A stretch of 64,000 bases of DNA, from positions 62,001 to 126,000 of the forward strand of contig JALHMI010000012.1 in assembly GCA_022844125.1 (NCBI GenBank). Direction: 5' to 3'. Below, piece by piece: positions 37,355-45,783 of the stretch. This DNA is from Pirellulales bacterium (GTDB taxonomy: Bacteria; Planctomycetota; Planctomycetia; Pirellulales; PALSA-1355). How positions within the stretch are numbered: the stretch's first letter is position 1; the number at the start of each line of letters is the position of its first letter. The notes under the pieces were generated by a model. It saw only the letters and a list, made by a program, of their open reading frames with translations. It ran no database searches and was not told the DNA's origin. A program made the position numbers and the translations under genes.

Positions 37355-39304
37355 TTACCCCGGCGTGTCGAGATACGGATCCTGGCCCATTTGGAGCTGC
37401 AATTTCTTGCGCTCCTTTTCGTGGTACATCAGGACCTTGCGGTCGAGGAAGTGCCGCTTTTCGAGCTTCCGCTGGGCTTTGACAAACAGCTTGGCGAGTT
37501 CGTCATAGCGGCCGGGATTGTCGCGGCCATACTCGTGATAGTACTTGGCCTTGTCGGGCCCAAGCCCCAACAGTAGTTCGTCTTCGAGCGCGAGGTACAC
37601 GCGGTAGCAACCGGGATCGCCCTGGCGGCCGCAGCGGCCGACGAGCTGGCGATCGATGCGGGCCGAGTCGTGCATCTCGGTCATGATCACGTGCAAGCCG
37701 CCCAGCTCGTGGACGCCTTCGCCGAGTTTGATGTCGGTGCCGCGGCCGGCCATGTTCGTGGAAACCGTGACACGGCCCTGGCGACCCGCCTTGGCGACGA
37801 TCTCGGCTTCTTCCTCAATGTGATTGGCGTTCAGCACTTCATGCTCGATGCCGCGCTGCTTGAGCATCCGCGAGATGATCTCGGACTTGTCGATAGTGCG
37901 GGTGCCGATCAGGACGGGGCGGCCCGTGGCGTGGACTTCGGCCACCTCATCAACGATCGCGTGCCACTTTTCCTCTTCGGTGCCAAAGACGCGATCTTCG
38001 AGGCGTTGGCGGATGGCGGGGCGATTCGTGGGAATCTGCACCACGCGCAGCTTGTAGATCTTTTTGAGCTCGCCGGCCGAGGTGATGCCGGTACCGGTCA
38101 TGCCCGCCAGGTGCGGATAAAGGTGGAAGTAATCCTGCACGGTAACGCGGGCGGCCTGGCCGGCTTCGGCCGTGACTTCGACGTCGTCCTGGGCGGCTTC
38201 GACGGCCTGGTGCAAGCCGGCCCGCCATTTGCGACCTTCGGCGGCGCGGCCGGTGAACTCGTCGACAATCACGACTTCACCTTCGCGGACGACGTACTGC
38301 CGATCGCGGAAGAATTCGCGATTCACCTTGACAGCGCGTTCGATGTACTCGTAGATGCTGAACATGCCCACCGCGTGCATTTGGTCGGGCTTGGGAAGAT
38401 TCCGCACCAGGCGGCGGCCTTCGGCCGTTAGCTCGATGCTCTTGCGCTCGTGATCGTAGTCGTAGTGCTCGTCCTCAATGAACTGGCTGGCGACGCCGGC
38501 CGCCCACTTGTAGCACTCGACCGCGATCAGCTGGGCCTCGCTTGGTAGCGCGCTGATGATGAGCGGCGTGCGGGCTTCGTCGATAAGGATGCTGTCGGCC
38601 TCGTCGACCAGCACGAAGTAGGGCGTACGCTGCACGGGGCGTTCGCCTCCCTCGCTGACCATGCCCAGCATGCCGCCAAGAAAGTCGGTTTGCCCCTCGC
38701 CAATGCGGCGGAGCAGGAGGCGGTCGCGGAGGAAGTCGAAGCCGAATTCCTTGGCCGTCCCGTACGTGATGTCGCACTGGTAGGCTTTGCGGCGCTGGTT
38801 CTGATTCATCTGGGTTTCGACGATCCCGACCGTGATGCCCAGGCTTTCATAGAGCGGCTTCATCCACTCGGCATCGCGACGAGCGAGGTAGTCGTTGACC
38901 GTGGCCAGGTGAGCGCCTTTGCCTTCGAGGGCGGCCAGGTACAAAGGGAGCGTGGCGGTCAGCGTTTTGCCTTCGCCTGTCTGCATCTCGGCGATCGAGC
39001 GATTGTGCATCGCGATGCCGCCCAGAATCTGGACGTCAAAGTGACGCATGTTGAGCGTGCGGCGGCCGGCCTCGCGAACCAGGGCGAAGGCCTCGGGCAG
39101 CAGGCGTTCGGCCGGCTCGTGGCTCTTGAGGCGGTAGCGGAGTGAAAGGCTCCGCTTGCGCATGTCGTAGGCGTTCAGTTTCTGCAGCTCTTCTTCGTAG
39201 CTGGCCACCTTGGGGATGATCGACTGCCAGCGCGCAAGCTGACGACGAGCTACGCCACTGGAGACGGACTGCCAACTGGAACGCAGGCTATCGACAATCG
39301 ACAT
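37355..39304 (-). CDS. secA: Short SecA-like ATPase
   Basis: A 649-residue SecA homolog, against about 850-1000 in ordinary SecA. It has the motor: QTGEGKTLTATLPLYLAAL (Walker A, about 110), YGTAKEFGFDFLRDRL, VDEADSILIDEARTPLIIS (Walker B, about 232), a preprotein-crosslinking region, DEFTGR, HLAGMTGTG, STNMAGRGTDIKL and QLVGRCGRQGDPG. It ends shortly after motor domain 2 with a basic tail (RKVLMYHEKERKKLQLQMG), so most of the helical wing/scaffold and the zinc-binding C-terminus are absent. It may be a second, accessory SecA. The ATG at 39304 (MSIVDSLRSS) is preferred. Confidence 0.85.
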   Translation of the reverse strand: MSIVDSLRSSWQSVSSGVARRQLARWQSIIPKVASYEEELQKLNAYDMRKRSLSLRYRLKSHEPAERLLPEAFALVREAGRRTLNMRHFDVQILGGIAMHNRSIAEMQTGEGKTLTATLPLYLAALEGKGAHLATVNDYLARRDAEWMKPLYESLGITVGIVETQMNQNQRRKAYQCDITYGTAKEFGFDFLRDRLLLRRIGEGQTDFLGGMLGMVSEGGERPVQRTPYFVLVDEADSILIDEARTPLIISALPSEAQLIAVECYKWAAGVASQFIEDEHYDYDHERKSIELTAEGRRLVRNLPKPDQMHAVGMFSIYEYIERAVKVNREFFRDRQYVVREGEVVIVDEFTGRAAEGRKWRAGLHQAVEAAQDDVEVTAEAGQAARVTVQDYFHLYPHLAGMTGTGITSAGELKKIYKLRVVQIPTNRPAIRQRLEDRVFGTEEEKWHAIVDEVAEVHATGRPVLIGTRTIDKSEIISRMLKQRGIEHEVLNANHIEEEAEIVAKAGRQGRVTVSTNMAGRGTDIKLGEGVHELGGLHVIMTEMHDSARIDRQLVGRCGRQGDPGCYRVYLALEDELLLGLGPDKAKYYHEYGRDNPGRYDELAKLFVKAQRKLEKRHFLDRKVLMYHEKERKKLQLQMGQDPYLDTPG

Positions 39305-39528
39305 GAACGCACCGGGGAGATCGAGCACAGCGGAACGCGGGTGAGCGGAGGACCGTAGGTAACGACTGTCCGCTAACCGACTTATTCTATCTTAGGGTAC
39401 GCAAATATTGCGGCAATCCCGCGGAATTGTGGGCCGCTCAGCAGGAGGGCTGCGTGCGGTTAGGCGGTCTGAGGGGAGGATTCCGGGAGAAGCGGGGCGG
39501 GCGGCTGAGGTCGTGCCAGGGGGGAGTT

Positions 39529-40653
39529 CTAGCGGCTCGGCGGCGAGATCGAGGTCGTGGTGGCAGGTCCAGCTGGCTGGAAGGAGGTCTGGATCACGTT
39601 CTGCTCCTCAGTCGCTGCCGGACTGACGATGCGGGCCGTTGTCGATTCGGCCGGGTTTGATTTGATGGTCGAAGATGCCGTCGTGGTTTCGATGGACGAG
39701 CGAATGGCTGGCGTGTTGTTGCCGGCGGTGATCCGCATGACCGAGCCGGTCGACGTTGGCCGTGGGGCAGGCGGCGCGATCGCCACTTGCGTCGTGGGAC
39801 TTGCAGCCACCAGCGCGGATGCGGTCGGCGGCGAAGACTCGCCGACGATCCGCAGTGTATTACTGCCCGAGTTGGATTCGACCGAAACGAAGCCCGCCGT
39901 GTCGGGCGGATCTCCTCGACTGGTGCCCAGGCTGATACGCGTCGGTGCGGGGGGTTGCGCCGGCGGGCTGACCTTTGCGACAGCTTCAGGCCGGGCGATT
40001 GGTAGCGGCGGCGCGACGGTCCGGGGTTGGCTTGCCGGTTGCGTTTGGACGGCGGCCAATGGCTGGGCGGCAGGTTGGGGGCTGAGCACTCGTGGCTGCT
40101 CGGCGGTCGTCGCTGGCGGCGACGCGTTCTTTGCAGTCACGTAGGGGTTTTCGATGATCGGAGCTTGCGACATGGGCCCGGAAACGCGAATCGGCGCCGG
40201 CTCGACGTACGTGGCCTGCGTGAGACCGGATCTATCGACTGACTCGGTCAACGGCAGGTTCGCGCTGGCGAGTTGCACGCGGCCAACGTCGGGCGCTGCC
40301 GGTGGCGGGTCGTTCGAACTCTGGTGGAAGATGTATGACCCGCCGGGATAGCGGAACTGATCGCCTTGCGGCGCCACGCTGGGAGGTGCTGCCATCGGCG
40401 CTGCCGGTGGCGGTCCAGGCATGACGGGCACCGGCTGCGTGGTGACCGGGGCCGGCGTGGTGATTACGGGCGCAGGCTGGGTGACCAGCGGCGGAGAAAT
40501 GCCCTGCGCATAGGGCGTTCCAGGGGTGACCATCACGCCGGTCGTGCCGGGCGGTGGGACCGTGGTCCGCATAAACGGGTTGGTCGCCGGCTGGTTGCTA
40601 CGGCAACTCGCCAACGTGGCGGCAGTCAGTAGGACCGCCCAGTACCGCTTCAT
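39529..40653 (-). CDS. Pro/Thr-rich lipoprotein
   Basis: A 374-residue lipoprotein starting at 40653, supported by AAGGAG seven bases upstream. Signal MKRYWAVLLTAATLASC ends in a lipobox-like LASC with Cys at about 17. The mature chain is low-complexity: Pro, Thr, Ala, Val and Ser rich (PVTTQPVPVMPGPPPAAP and similar), probably extended and possibly glycosylated, with no enzyme domain. NPFMRT follows the lipid anchor, like the NPF motifs of the next gene. The frame stays open upstream, but those codons lack a ribosome site. Confidence 0.78.
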   Translation of the reverse strand: MKRYWAVLLTAATLASCRSNQPATNPFMRTTVPPPGTTGVMVTPGTPYAQGISPPLVTQPAPVITTPAPVTTQPVPVMPGPPPAAPMAAPPSVAPQGDQFRYPGGSYIFHQSSNDPPPAAPDVGRVQLASANLPLTESVDRSGLTQATYVEPAPIRVSGPMSQAPIIENPYVTAKNASPPATTAEQPRVLSPQPAAQPLAAVQTQPASQPRTVAPPLPIARPEAVAKVSPPAQPPAPTRISLGTSRGDPPDTAGFVSVESNSGSNTLRIVGESSPPTASALVAASPTTQVAIAPPAPRPTSTGSVMRITAGNNTPAIRSSIETTTASSTIKSNPAESTTARIVSPAATEEQNVIQTSFQPAGPATTTSISPPSR

Positions 40654-40898
40654 CGGACGAACTCCTTTTCGTCGGGGCTGCTGAATGATGTGGCGCTGCG
40701 CACCTGAATCGCGCGCGAAACTGCGACAGACGCCTTGATCTAGAGCAACCGACTTGTTCGATCGAACGTGCGAACGCAAGTTATCGACGGGACCTTTCGG
40801 CGCGTGCGCGAAGCGCAAGGCCGCCGAGGGGCGGATAGAATAGCGAATGCCGCCGGCGGGTCCAGAGCGCTTTGCGGAGCGAACCAAATGTACGCGCT

Positions 40899-40930
40899 GG
40901 TGAGCCGCAACGCGGCCACCTGTGGCACTC
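40899..40930. repeat. Intergenic element, short copy (reverse orientation)
   Basis: The reverse complement of these 32 bases matches 34590-34621 at 30 of 32 positions, including GTGCCACAGGTGGCCGCG and GCGGCTCACC. Only this end of the longer element is recognisable here. Confidence 0.7.
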
Positions 40931-40946
40931 ACCTTGAGGACGGCAT

Positions 40947-41396
40947 TTACTTGCTGCTGGCAGTCTGGGCCGTTTCGACGAACGGGTTGTAGTACATCCG
41001 CGGCAAGCTGGCAGTCTGGTCGACCGGGGCAGCCACAGGGGCCGGGATCGACGTCTGCTTGTTGTCCGCTGGCGCGGCCGGTGTGGTGACCGGCTCGGTG
41101 AACGGGTTCTGATACTCGACCGCGGCCACCTTGGGAGCAGCGGCCGGCGTCATCGTTCCCGGCGGATAGGCGAACGGGCTGTAGCCGTAGGTCCGAGCGA
41201 CCGGATAGCTATAGTAGACCGGGGGATACATCGAGTAATACGGCACGCGGTAGACATTCGCGTAGGGCCGCGAGCCGTAGTTGAAGAAGCCGAGTCCATA
41301 GCCACCGGCACCGAACTGGGCCGAAGCTTCGGAAGCCTGCAGAGATGCTGCCAGAAGGACGCCACAACCGATCCACAGACTTACGCGACGAAACAT
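40947..41396 (-). CDS. Tyr/Pro-rich secreted protein
   Basis: A 149-residue protein from ATG 41396 (GAGG about 10 bases upstream). Signal peptide MFRRVSLWIGCGVLLAASLQ with cleavage near ASA. The mature part is rich in Tyr, Gly and Pro (GGYGLGFFNYGSRPYANVYR, VPYYSMYPPVYYSY), followed by a Pro/Ala/Thr stretch. NPFTEP and NPFVET motifs occur. Composition suggests a surface or wall-associated structural protein; no family recognised. A 292-base gap to the preceding lipoprotein holds the short repeat at 40899. Confidence 0.72.
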   Translation of the reverse strand: MFRRVSLWIGCGVLLAASLQASEASAQFGAGGYGLGFFNYGSRPYANVYRVPYYSMYPPVYYSYPVARTYGYSPFAYPPGTMTPAAAPKVAAVEYQNPFTEPVTTPAAPADNKQTSIPAPVAAPVDQTASLPRMYYNPFVETAQTASSK

Positions 41397-41499
41397 GACC
41401 CGCAACCTCACGATGACAAAGCGGACGAATGGTCTACCTTTCATGCAGGGTATTTAGCGGCCCCGGATGTTGCAATCGGTAAAATAGGAAAAATAGGTC

Positions 41500-41736
41500 C
41501 TATTTCAGCGCTGGGTCAGGGGCCGACGAGTTTTCGCCCGAGGATTGCGGGCCAGGGGCCGGGGTCGTGGATGGTGGCTCGAGTTCAGGCAGCGGGTAAG
41601 GCTTGTCGAGGTGGGGTGGTACTCGGCGAATGATCTTGCCGTACTCAGGGGAATCGAGCGAGGGTTCTCCGCAGCCGCAGAGGCCCAGGAGCGCGCCCGC
41701 CATGAGAACGGCGGCCAAGGTACGTTGTGAGGACAT
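41500..41736 (-). CDS. Small Pro-rich lipoprotein
   Basis: A 78-residue lipoprotein from ATG 41736 (MSSQRTLAAVLMAGALLGLCGC). The lipobox is LCGC or GLC. The mature chain (EPSLDSPEYGKIIRRVPPHLDKPYPLPELEPP) ends in a Ser/Pro-rich tail. Such tiny lipoproteins are common in planctomycetes and have no known role. It is divergent from queG, whose start is 47 bases away. Confidence 0.72.
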   Translation of the reverse strand: MSSQRTLAAVLMAGALLGLCGCGEPSLDSPEYGKIIRRVPPHLDKPYPLPELEPPSTTPAPGPQSSGENSSAPDPALK

Positions 41737-41782
41737 CGGGCCGCCTGTCTTGCAGAGTGTTTGATTGGGAACGCAACCGCCG

Positions 41783-43009
41783 ATGGCCAACACCGCCCTC
41801 ACCGCCGAGCTCAAGAACGAAGCCCAGCGATTGGGGTTTTCGCTCACGGGCGTCTGCGCCGCGGTCGAGCCCACGGGGATCGAGCGGTTCGGCGAGTGGC
41901 TCGCGGCGGGTTATGCCGGCGAGATGCACTACCTGGCCGGCCGAGCCGAAGCCTACACGCACCCGCGGCACGTGCTCGATGGCGTTCGCAGCCTGCTCGT
42001 GCTTGGGTTCCCGTATCGTACCTCTGAGCCGGAGCCTCCTCAACCGATGCGCGGTCGGGTGGCGCGTTACGCCTGGGGCGAAGACTATCACCAAGTGCTG
42101 TGGCGGAAGCTCAAGGAGCTGGAGAATCTTCTGCTGGCCCGCGAGCCGCAGGCCGCGGTACGGACGGTCGTCGATACCGCGCCGCTGCTGGAGCGCGAGT
42201 TCGCCGAGCTGGCCGGCTTGGGCTGGATTGGCAAGAACACGCTGCTGCTCAACAAGCACGAGGGGAGCTACTTCTTTCTGGCGGCGCTGCTGACGGATGT
42301 GGAACTGGAGATCGACGCGCCACACGCGATGGATCATTGCGGGACGTGCCGGGCATGTCTCGACGCTTGTCCGACCGAGGCGTTTGTCGCGCCGTATGTG
42401 CTCGACGCCCGCAAATGCATCAGCTATCTGACGATCGAGCTGAAGTCGCCCATTCCCGTCGAGCTGCGCGGCGGGCTGCAGGATTGGGTGTTCGGCTGCG
42501 ACGTCTGCCAGAACGTTTGTCCCTGGAACCATCGGCCACGGTTGACCGAGGAGCCCGCACTACAACCCCGCGCCGAAACAGGGACATCACTGAATTTGCT
42601 GCGCGCGGAAACAGGCGCGGAAACGGGGACATCACTGAGCGCGGAAACGGGGACATCACTGAATTTGCTGGAGCTGTTTGAGCTGGGCGACGCGGAGTTC
42701 AGGCGGCGCTTTCGCGATACGCCGCTGTGGCGGCCGAAGCGGCGCGGCATCCTGCGAAACGCGGCGATCGTGCTGGGGAATCAGCGGGCAGTGGCAGCGA
42801 TCCCGGCGCTCATTCGCGGATTGCATGATGCCGAGCCGCTGGTGCGCGGGGCGTGTGCCTGGGCGTTGGGGCAGTTCACGAGCGAGGCAGCACGGCGCGA
42901 ACTACGATTGCACTTGAGCCTAGAGAGCGAGGAGATCGTTCGCCAAGAGATCGAGCACGCCTTGACTGAGGCTAAGGCCGACGCTCCGTCGGCGATACCT
43001 CCGGGCTAA
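41783..43009 (+). CDS. queG: Epoxyqueuosine reductase
   Basis: A 408-residue QueG, the cobalamin- and iron-sulfur-dependent enzyme that makes queuosine from epoxyqueuosine in tRNA. Two ferredoxin-type clusters are visible: CGTCRACLDACPTEAF (about residues 186-201) and CDVCQNVCPWN (about 238-248). A C-terminal HEAT-like part follows (LRNAAIVLGNQ, AIPALIRGLHDAEPLVRGACAWALG). Between them, residues about 265-296 are an in-frame repetitive insert of ETGTSL units absent from ordinary QueG. The ATG at 41783 (MANTALTAEL) is preferred over the TTG at 41765. Confidence 0.94.
   Translation: MANTALTAELKNEAQRLGFSLTGVCAAVEPTGIERFGEWLAAGYAGEMHYLAGRAEAYTHPRHVLDGVRSLLVLGFPYRTSEPEPPQPMRGRVARYAWGEDYHQVLWRKLKELENLLLAREPQAAVRTVVDTAPLLEREFAELAGLGWIGKNTLLLNKHEGSYFFLAALLTDVELEIDAPHAMDHCGTCRACLDACPTEAFVAPYVLDARKCISYLTIELKSPIPVELRGGLQDWVFGCDVCQNVCPWNHRPRLTEEPALQPRAETGTSLNLLRAETGAETGTSLSAETGTSLNLLELFELGDAEFRRRFRDTPLWRPKRRGILRNAAIVLGNQRAVAAIPALIRGLHDAEPLVRGACAWALGQFTSEAARRELRLHLSLESEEIVRQEIEHALTEAKADAPSAIPPG
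42575..42670 (+). repeat. Short direct repeats inside queG
   Basis: GAAACGGGGACATCACTGA occurs at 42620-42638 and 42644-42662, with a one-base variant (GAAACAGGGACATCACTGA) at 42575-42593 and a truncated piece (GCGGAAACAGG) at 42605-42615. The first and last copies continue with ATTTGCTG. The reading frame is kept, adding about 32 residues between the second iron-sulfur cluster and the HEAT-like tail. Confidence 0.9.
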
Positions 43010-43031
43010 GCGGGCGAGATGTTGAACGGCG

Positions 43032-44093
43032 CTAGCCCGCGGGCTCGGCGCAGTTCATTGCCAACTCTTCCTCGGGGACCGGGTGCACGCCGGAGGCATC
43101 GTCGGAGTACCAACGCGCGAGCACGGTGGTCCACTCGCCGGGCCGTGCGACCTTGATGAATGCGTCTCGCACTTCTTTGCTGTGCGGATGAAGTTGCGAG
43201 TACTTGATGCCGAACTTCCGCATCTGCCGGCCGCATAGCTCAGGACCGTAGAGATCGTCGCACAGCCGGTAGTGCTCGGCGATCACCTCGCGCTGCTCGT
43301 GCACCGTCGGCGGTTCGGGCAGCGGCAATCCGGCGGCGAGCGCGCGGGCCTGGCTGAAGATCCAGGGATTGCCGATCGCGCCGCGGGCGGCAGTCACGCC
43401 GTCGACGCCCGTCTCGCGAATCATGTCGAGGCAGGCCTGGGCTGTGAACAGGTCGCCGCTGCCCAGCACGACTCGGCTGCCGGCGTGCCGCTTTACTTCG
43501 CGGAGGAACGTCCAGCGGCTGGGGCCAACGTACCGCTGCTCGACCGTGCGGCCATGCACGGTGATCGCTGCCACGCCGCGCTCGAATGCGCCGTCGAAGA
43601 TGGTGTAGAACTTGTCGCGGCTCTCGGCCGAGTCGTCGATGCCGCGGCGCATCTTGACGGTGACCGGCACATCAGGCGGCAGAGCTTCACGCACTCGGGA
43701 AACAATCTCGAGCGCTGTGTCGACCTGCCCCAGCAGGAAGCCGCCGCGATGCTTGCCCAGCACTTTTTTCACGGGGCAGCCGAAGTTGATGTCGACCACG
43801 TCGAACCCGGCGGCGACAAGCTGCTGGGCAGCGGGGCCAAACTCCGCGGGGTTTGCGCCCATGAGTTGGCCGGCCACGGGATGCTCTTCGTCGCTGACGC
43901 GCAGGTAGCGGCGGCGATTCTTCGCCTTGTGCATGTCGTTGACGAACGTGTCGAGCATCACCTCGCAGAGCGTGTACGGCGCGCCCAGGCGGCGAGCGAT
44001 CACCCGCATCGCCCAGTCGCTGTAGCCCGAGAGGGCCGCCTGGACGACGGGAAAGTCGAGATTGAATTTTCCGATGCGAAGGGTGGGGAGCAT
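43032..44093 (-). CDS. tRNA-dihydrouridine synthase (Dus family)
   Basis: A 353-residue FMN enzyme that reduces specific uridines in tRNA. Visible: the N-terminal QAALSGYSDWAMRVIARRLGAP (flavin-binding), the active-site Cys in INFGCPVKKV (about residue 106), VTVKMRRG, ITVHGRTVEQRY, VLGSGDLFTAQACLDMI and ARGAIGNPWIF. It is closest in wording to DusB-type enzymes, but the subfamily is not certain. The ATG at 44093 (MLPTLRIGKFNLDFP) is chosen because it precedes the barrel by a short tail. It converges on queG with 22 bases between stops. Confidence 0.9.
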   Translation of the reverse strand: MLPTLRIGKFNLDFPVVQAALSGYSDWAMRVIARRLGAPYTLCEVMLDTFVNDMHKAKNRRRYLRVSDEEHPVAGQLMGANPAEFGPAAQQLVAAGFDVVDINFGCPVKKVLGKHRGGFLLGQVDTALEIVSRVREALPPDVPVTVKMRRGIDDSAESRDKFYTIFDGAFERGVAAITVHGRTVEQRYVGPSRWTFLREVKRHAGSRVVLGSGDLFTAQACLDMIRETGVDGVTAARGAIGNPWIFSQARALAAGLPLPEPPTVHEQREVIAEHYRLCDDLYGPELCGRQMRKFGIKYSQLHPHSKEVRDAFIKVARPGEWTTVLARWYSDDASGVHPVPEEELAMNCAEPAG

Positions 44094-44165
44094 GGAGCAA
44101 TTGGCCGAAGCGATTCGTCGGGGGAATGTATGAATTCTAACTCGTTGCTGAATCAACGAGCAGCC

Positions 44166-44981
44166 CTATTCGGACCGCACCGCAGGCTGCCCACGTAACA
44201 CCGGCGAATATTCAGGCGGCTCAAGGCCTGGCAAATAGTCGTAACAGCGCAGGAGGGTGGCAATCGGATCATCGACAAACTGCCAGTGTGCGATCTTCAT
44301 CCAGCCAGCAGCGGCGGTGAAGCGGCCCTGCCCGAGCCACTGCGGGATGGAACGAGTAAGGAAAGCATCGAGCGTCTGGATAACCAAGGGCTGGTCGTAC
44401 TCAATGCCAAGCATCTGCTTGGCGATCACATAAGCCATTGTCCCCTGACTGCGAATCCTGCTCAGGCTGGCCGGCGTTTGCAATCCCGCAGATTCGAAAC
44501 GGGTGAGCAACTTTTCGTATTCCTGAGCTTCCAGATATACAGGCAGCGCACGCTGCACTTCCGCCTTGCCGGGCGCTCGCCGTTCAGCATCAAATGAATT
44601 CTCATACCATTCGACGGCCGCCCTGGGCGTTTTCTTGTCATCCTTACGATACTGGAGCCAGTCCAACAACGCCGCGCGTTCGAAAATGACTCCTTTGTCG
44701 AGCTCATTCCGTTCCCTGCGATCGAGCGACAACCTGAGAAACGTGTTGGCCCTGTTGAGCAGATCCTTGCCATCCTTAATGAGGCCCACGAGCATCGTTT
44801 CGACGGCCACCTCGCTGGCTGGAATACCGCAGTAACCGAGTTGTTTCTGGTGATAGGCGTCTTCGAAAGAGAGATTCTGGAACACTTCGAGTGTCCAGTT
44901 TTGTAGTTCCTCGCGGCTTCGCTGCGGGTCGAATACGCGAGCGAGCGTGCGTTGCTGGTTTGGTCTAGTTGCCGAGGACAT
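44166..44981 (-). CDS. Unknown protein, paralog of the upstream gene
   Basis: A 271-residue, mostly helical soluble protein with no signal peptide. It shares with the gene at 45028 a pattern along the full length: VETMLVGLIKDGKDLLNRA, a middle LPVYLEAQEYEKLLTRFESAGLQTPASLSRI, GTMAYVIAKQMLGIEY, and the ending WMKIAHW..DDPIATLLRCYDYLPGLEPPEY. The last motif is nearly identical in both. No known family was recognised; helical proteins of this size in tandem paralog arrays are sometimes immunity proteins, but that is speculation. The ATG at 44981 leaves a 46-base gap to the upstream gene. Confidence 0.78.
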   Translation of the reverse strand: MSSATRPNQQRTLARVFDPQRSREELQNWTLEVFQNLSFEDAYHQKQLGYCGIPASEVAVETMLVGLIKDGKDLLNRANTFLRLSLDRRERNELDKGVIFERAALLDWLQYRKDDKKTPRAAVEWYENSFDAERRAPGKAEVQRALPVYLEAQEYEKLLTRFESAGLQTPASLSRIRSQGTMAYVIAKQMLGIEYDQPLVIQTLDAFLTRSIPQWLGQGRFTAAAGWMKIAHWQFVDDPIATLLRCYDYLPGLEPPEYSPVLRGQPAVRSE

Positions 44982-45027
44982 GGCTTGGAAAATCCTTTCG
45001 AGTCGGCATCGGTTGGGAAACCACCTC

Positions 45028-45783
45028 TCACTTCGCATTTTTGGGCGGGTACTTCGGCGGCTTCAGGCCGGGAAGGTAGTCGTAGCACCGCAGCAGCGTG
45101 GCGATCGGATCGTCGCCGGGCTTCCAGTGAGCGATCTTCATCCAGCGGGCGGCAGTTGAGAACGCGCCATAGCGACCGAGCCATTCCTTGACCGATCGCT
45201 TGAGGAATGTTTCGAGTGCAGCGGCGATCTCTTCGTCGGTGTACTCCAGCCCCAGGCGATGGCGAGCCATGACGTAGCACATCGTGCCTTCGCCCTTGAT
45301 GCGGCGAATGTTCGCCGGTTTCTTCAGGCCCGCGCTTTCATACCGGGCAATCAGAAGCTCGTAGCTCTCACGTTCGAGGTATGGAGCTAATGAGAGTTGT
45401 ACGTTTACCTTGTCGGGCTTCGTCCTTTGTGCGGCGAACCAGGCTTCTCTTAGTTCGACACAGCGGCGCAGCGAATCGAGATCTATTTCTCGATTCAAGA
45501 ACCAGTTCGCCAGGGCGAGCTTGTCGAAGACAGACCCCGCTGCAACCTTACTTTCCTCATTTCGCTGATCTGCCGACTGAAGAAAGTGCTTTGCCTTCAC
45601 GATGAGCTTCTTGGCGTCTGAAAACAAGCCAACCAAACAGCACTCCACCGCCGTGTCAACCATCGACACCCCCCAACTTCCTAACGCTGTTAGTTGAGAA
45701 GCTTTTTCGACTGTGATCTCGTAATCAATCTTGAGACCGAACGCCTTTAAGTTGCGTCGGCATGTCGTTGGATCAAATGTCAT
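45028..45783 (-). CDS. Unknown protein, paralog of the downstream gene
   Basis: A 251-residue helical soluble protein, related to the 44166 gene (shared VETxLVGL / VECCLVGLFSDAKKLI region, LAPYLERESYELLIARYESAGLKKPANIRRI, GTMCYVMARHRLGLEY, WMKIAHWKPGDDPIATLLRCYDYLPGL). Its ATG overlaps the stop of a 39-codon gene (ATGA), which points to translational coupling. Function unknown. Base composition is somewhat more AT-rich than the flanking metabolic genes, especially in the 5' half, which may hint at acquisition. Confidence 0.8.
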   Translation of the reverse strand: MTFDPTTCRRNLKAFGLKIDYEITVEKASQLTALGSWGVSMVDTAVECCLVGLFSDAKKLIVKAKHFLQSADQRNEESKVAAGSVFDKLALANWFLNREIDLDSLRRCVELREAWFAAQRTKPDKVNVQLSLAPYLERESYELLIARYESAGLKKPANIRRIKGEGTMCYVMARHRLGLEYTDEEIAAALETFLKRSVKEWLGRYGAFSTAARWMKIAHWKPGDDPIATLLRCYDYLPGLKPPKYPPKNAK

